NCBI GenBank assembly: GCA_018882645.1
Contig: VERM01000100.1
Coordinates: forward strand, 1-6,154
Length of the DNA stretch: 6,154 bases
Direction: 5' to 3'
From: Ferruginibacter sp.
GTDB taxonomy: Bacteria; Bacteroidota; Bacteroidia; Chitinophagales; Chitinophagaceae
The position numbers and the translations under genes were made by a program. This document shows positions 5,832-6,154 of the stretch, in pieces; within the stretch, counting starts at the first letter, position 1, and every line of letters begins with the position of its first letter. The notes beneath the pieces were generated by a model. The model did no database searches. It saw nothing but the letters and a program-made list of their open reading frames with translations, and had not been told where the DNA came from.

Positions 5832-6154
5832 TCCTAATCTTTTTTTGGCTTGATGTATCACCGGAATGATGTCCGGGCTGATTTCTCGTTTATACATGCC
5901 GAAAGCATAAATGGAAATAAAAACAATAATCCTTCCGGCTATTCCCACGATTCCTGTTTGGTTTATAAATAAAAAATAACTGCATCCATAAGAAAGTAAG
6001 GCAATAAGGATAACTTCTATGGTTTTAGTTGAAAATGGATGCATTTGGAATTTTTTCCACAAAAAGATAATTCTGATTGCATTATAAATGCTAAATGAAA
6101 TCAGATTTGCGATGGCCGGACCGAGTATGCCATATTGAATGGTCAGAAAATAAC
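5820..6154 (-). CDS. C-terminal part of a multi-pass membrane protein, probable polysaccharide flippase (Wzx/PST type)
   Basis: The minus-strand frame is open to the right edge, so the start lies outside the window; 110 codons are visible. The fragment reads YGILGPAIANLISFSIYNAI, then RIIFLWKKFQMHPFSTKTIE, and has three hydrophobic segments at about residues 8-31, 45-63 and 68-87, ending in a basic tail (HQAKKRLGLRR). A G-x-x-G-x-A-x-A-x-x-I-S helix followed by a charged KKF-MxPF loop and two more helices is typical of the C-terminal end of lipopolysaccharide/O-antigen flippases in the MATE/MOP superfamily, which move lipid-linked sugars across the inner membrane. A TTG at 6060-6062 could be misread as the start of an 80-residue protein, but the coding signature clearly continues upstream. 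The stop codon lies inside mqnA's 3' end. The membrane-protein call is firm, the flippase family likely, the exact substrate unknown. Confidence 0.72.
   Translation of the reverse strand, partial: YFLTIQYGILGPAIANLISFSIYNAIRIIFLWKKFQMHPFSTKTIEVILIALLSYGCSYFLFINQTGIVGIAGRIIVFISIYAFGMYKREISPDIIPVIHQAKKRLGLRR

Noticed and set aside
5840..5846. Run of seven T after mqnA as a terminator
   Set aside because: No stem precedes it, and on the other strand it simply encodes lysines in the basic tail of the membrane protein.
6060..6062. TTG as the start of a separate 80-residue membrane protein
   Set aside because: The same frame continues to the right edge with a typical flippase helix and no stop, so it is an internal codon.

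Overview
The window looks like a piece of a Bacteroidota chromosome, AT-rich by eye. Four things support this: a SusD-SusE-SusF type outer-membrane glycan-uptake locus, the absence of Shine-Dalgarno sequences before the visible starts, Bacteroidota-type promoter boxes (TTTG / TAnnTTTG), and lipoproteins with Bacteroidota-style N-termini. A menaquinone gene of the futalosine route (mqnA) fits the Chitinophagia/Cytophagia/Sphingobacteriia side better than Bacteroides, but that placement is inference.

Region 1 (1-3557, plus strand) is the 3' part of a polysaccharide-utilisation operon. It holds a SusD/RagB-family glycan-binding lipoprotein that runs in from the left edge, then two tandem paralogous lipoproteins related to SusE and SusF. 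The first has a stalk domain plus one carbohydrate-binding-like module. The second has the same stalk plus two modules that are clear duplicates of each other. The genes are 27 and 35 bp apart and end at a strong intrinsic terminator (3530-3557). A susC-type TonB-dependent transporter gene is expected just left of the window. No glycoside hydrolase or regulator is present here, so the substrate cannot be read from this window.

Region 2 (3558-3622) is a short intergenic stretch. It carries four tandem copies of an 8-bp GTTTRGNN unit and two copies of a 9-bp CCTCTCAAA unit, and it separates the Sus operon from the convergent purB.

Region 3 (3623-5831) holds two housekeeping genes that diverge from a 109-bp intergenic region. 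purB (adenylosuccinate lyase, purine synthesis) is on the minus strand and mqnA (chorismate dehydratase, first committed step of futalosine-pathway menaquinone synthesis) is on the plus strand. Each has a recognisable Bacteroidota promoter placed so close to its start codon that the mRNA leader would be very short or absent.

Region 4 (5820-6154, minus strand) is the C-terminal 110 codons of a multi-pass membrane protein that resembles the polysaccharide flippases (Wzx/PST family). Its end overlaps the end of mqnA tail to tail by 12 bp.

No mobile element, CRISPR array, tRNA or rRNA gene is visible, and no stretch over 300 bases lacks a gene. I found no convincing novel multi-gene system. The points most worth a second look are the modular SusE/SusF architecture, the octamer repeat patch and the close-set divergent promoters.
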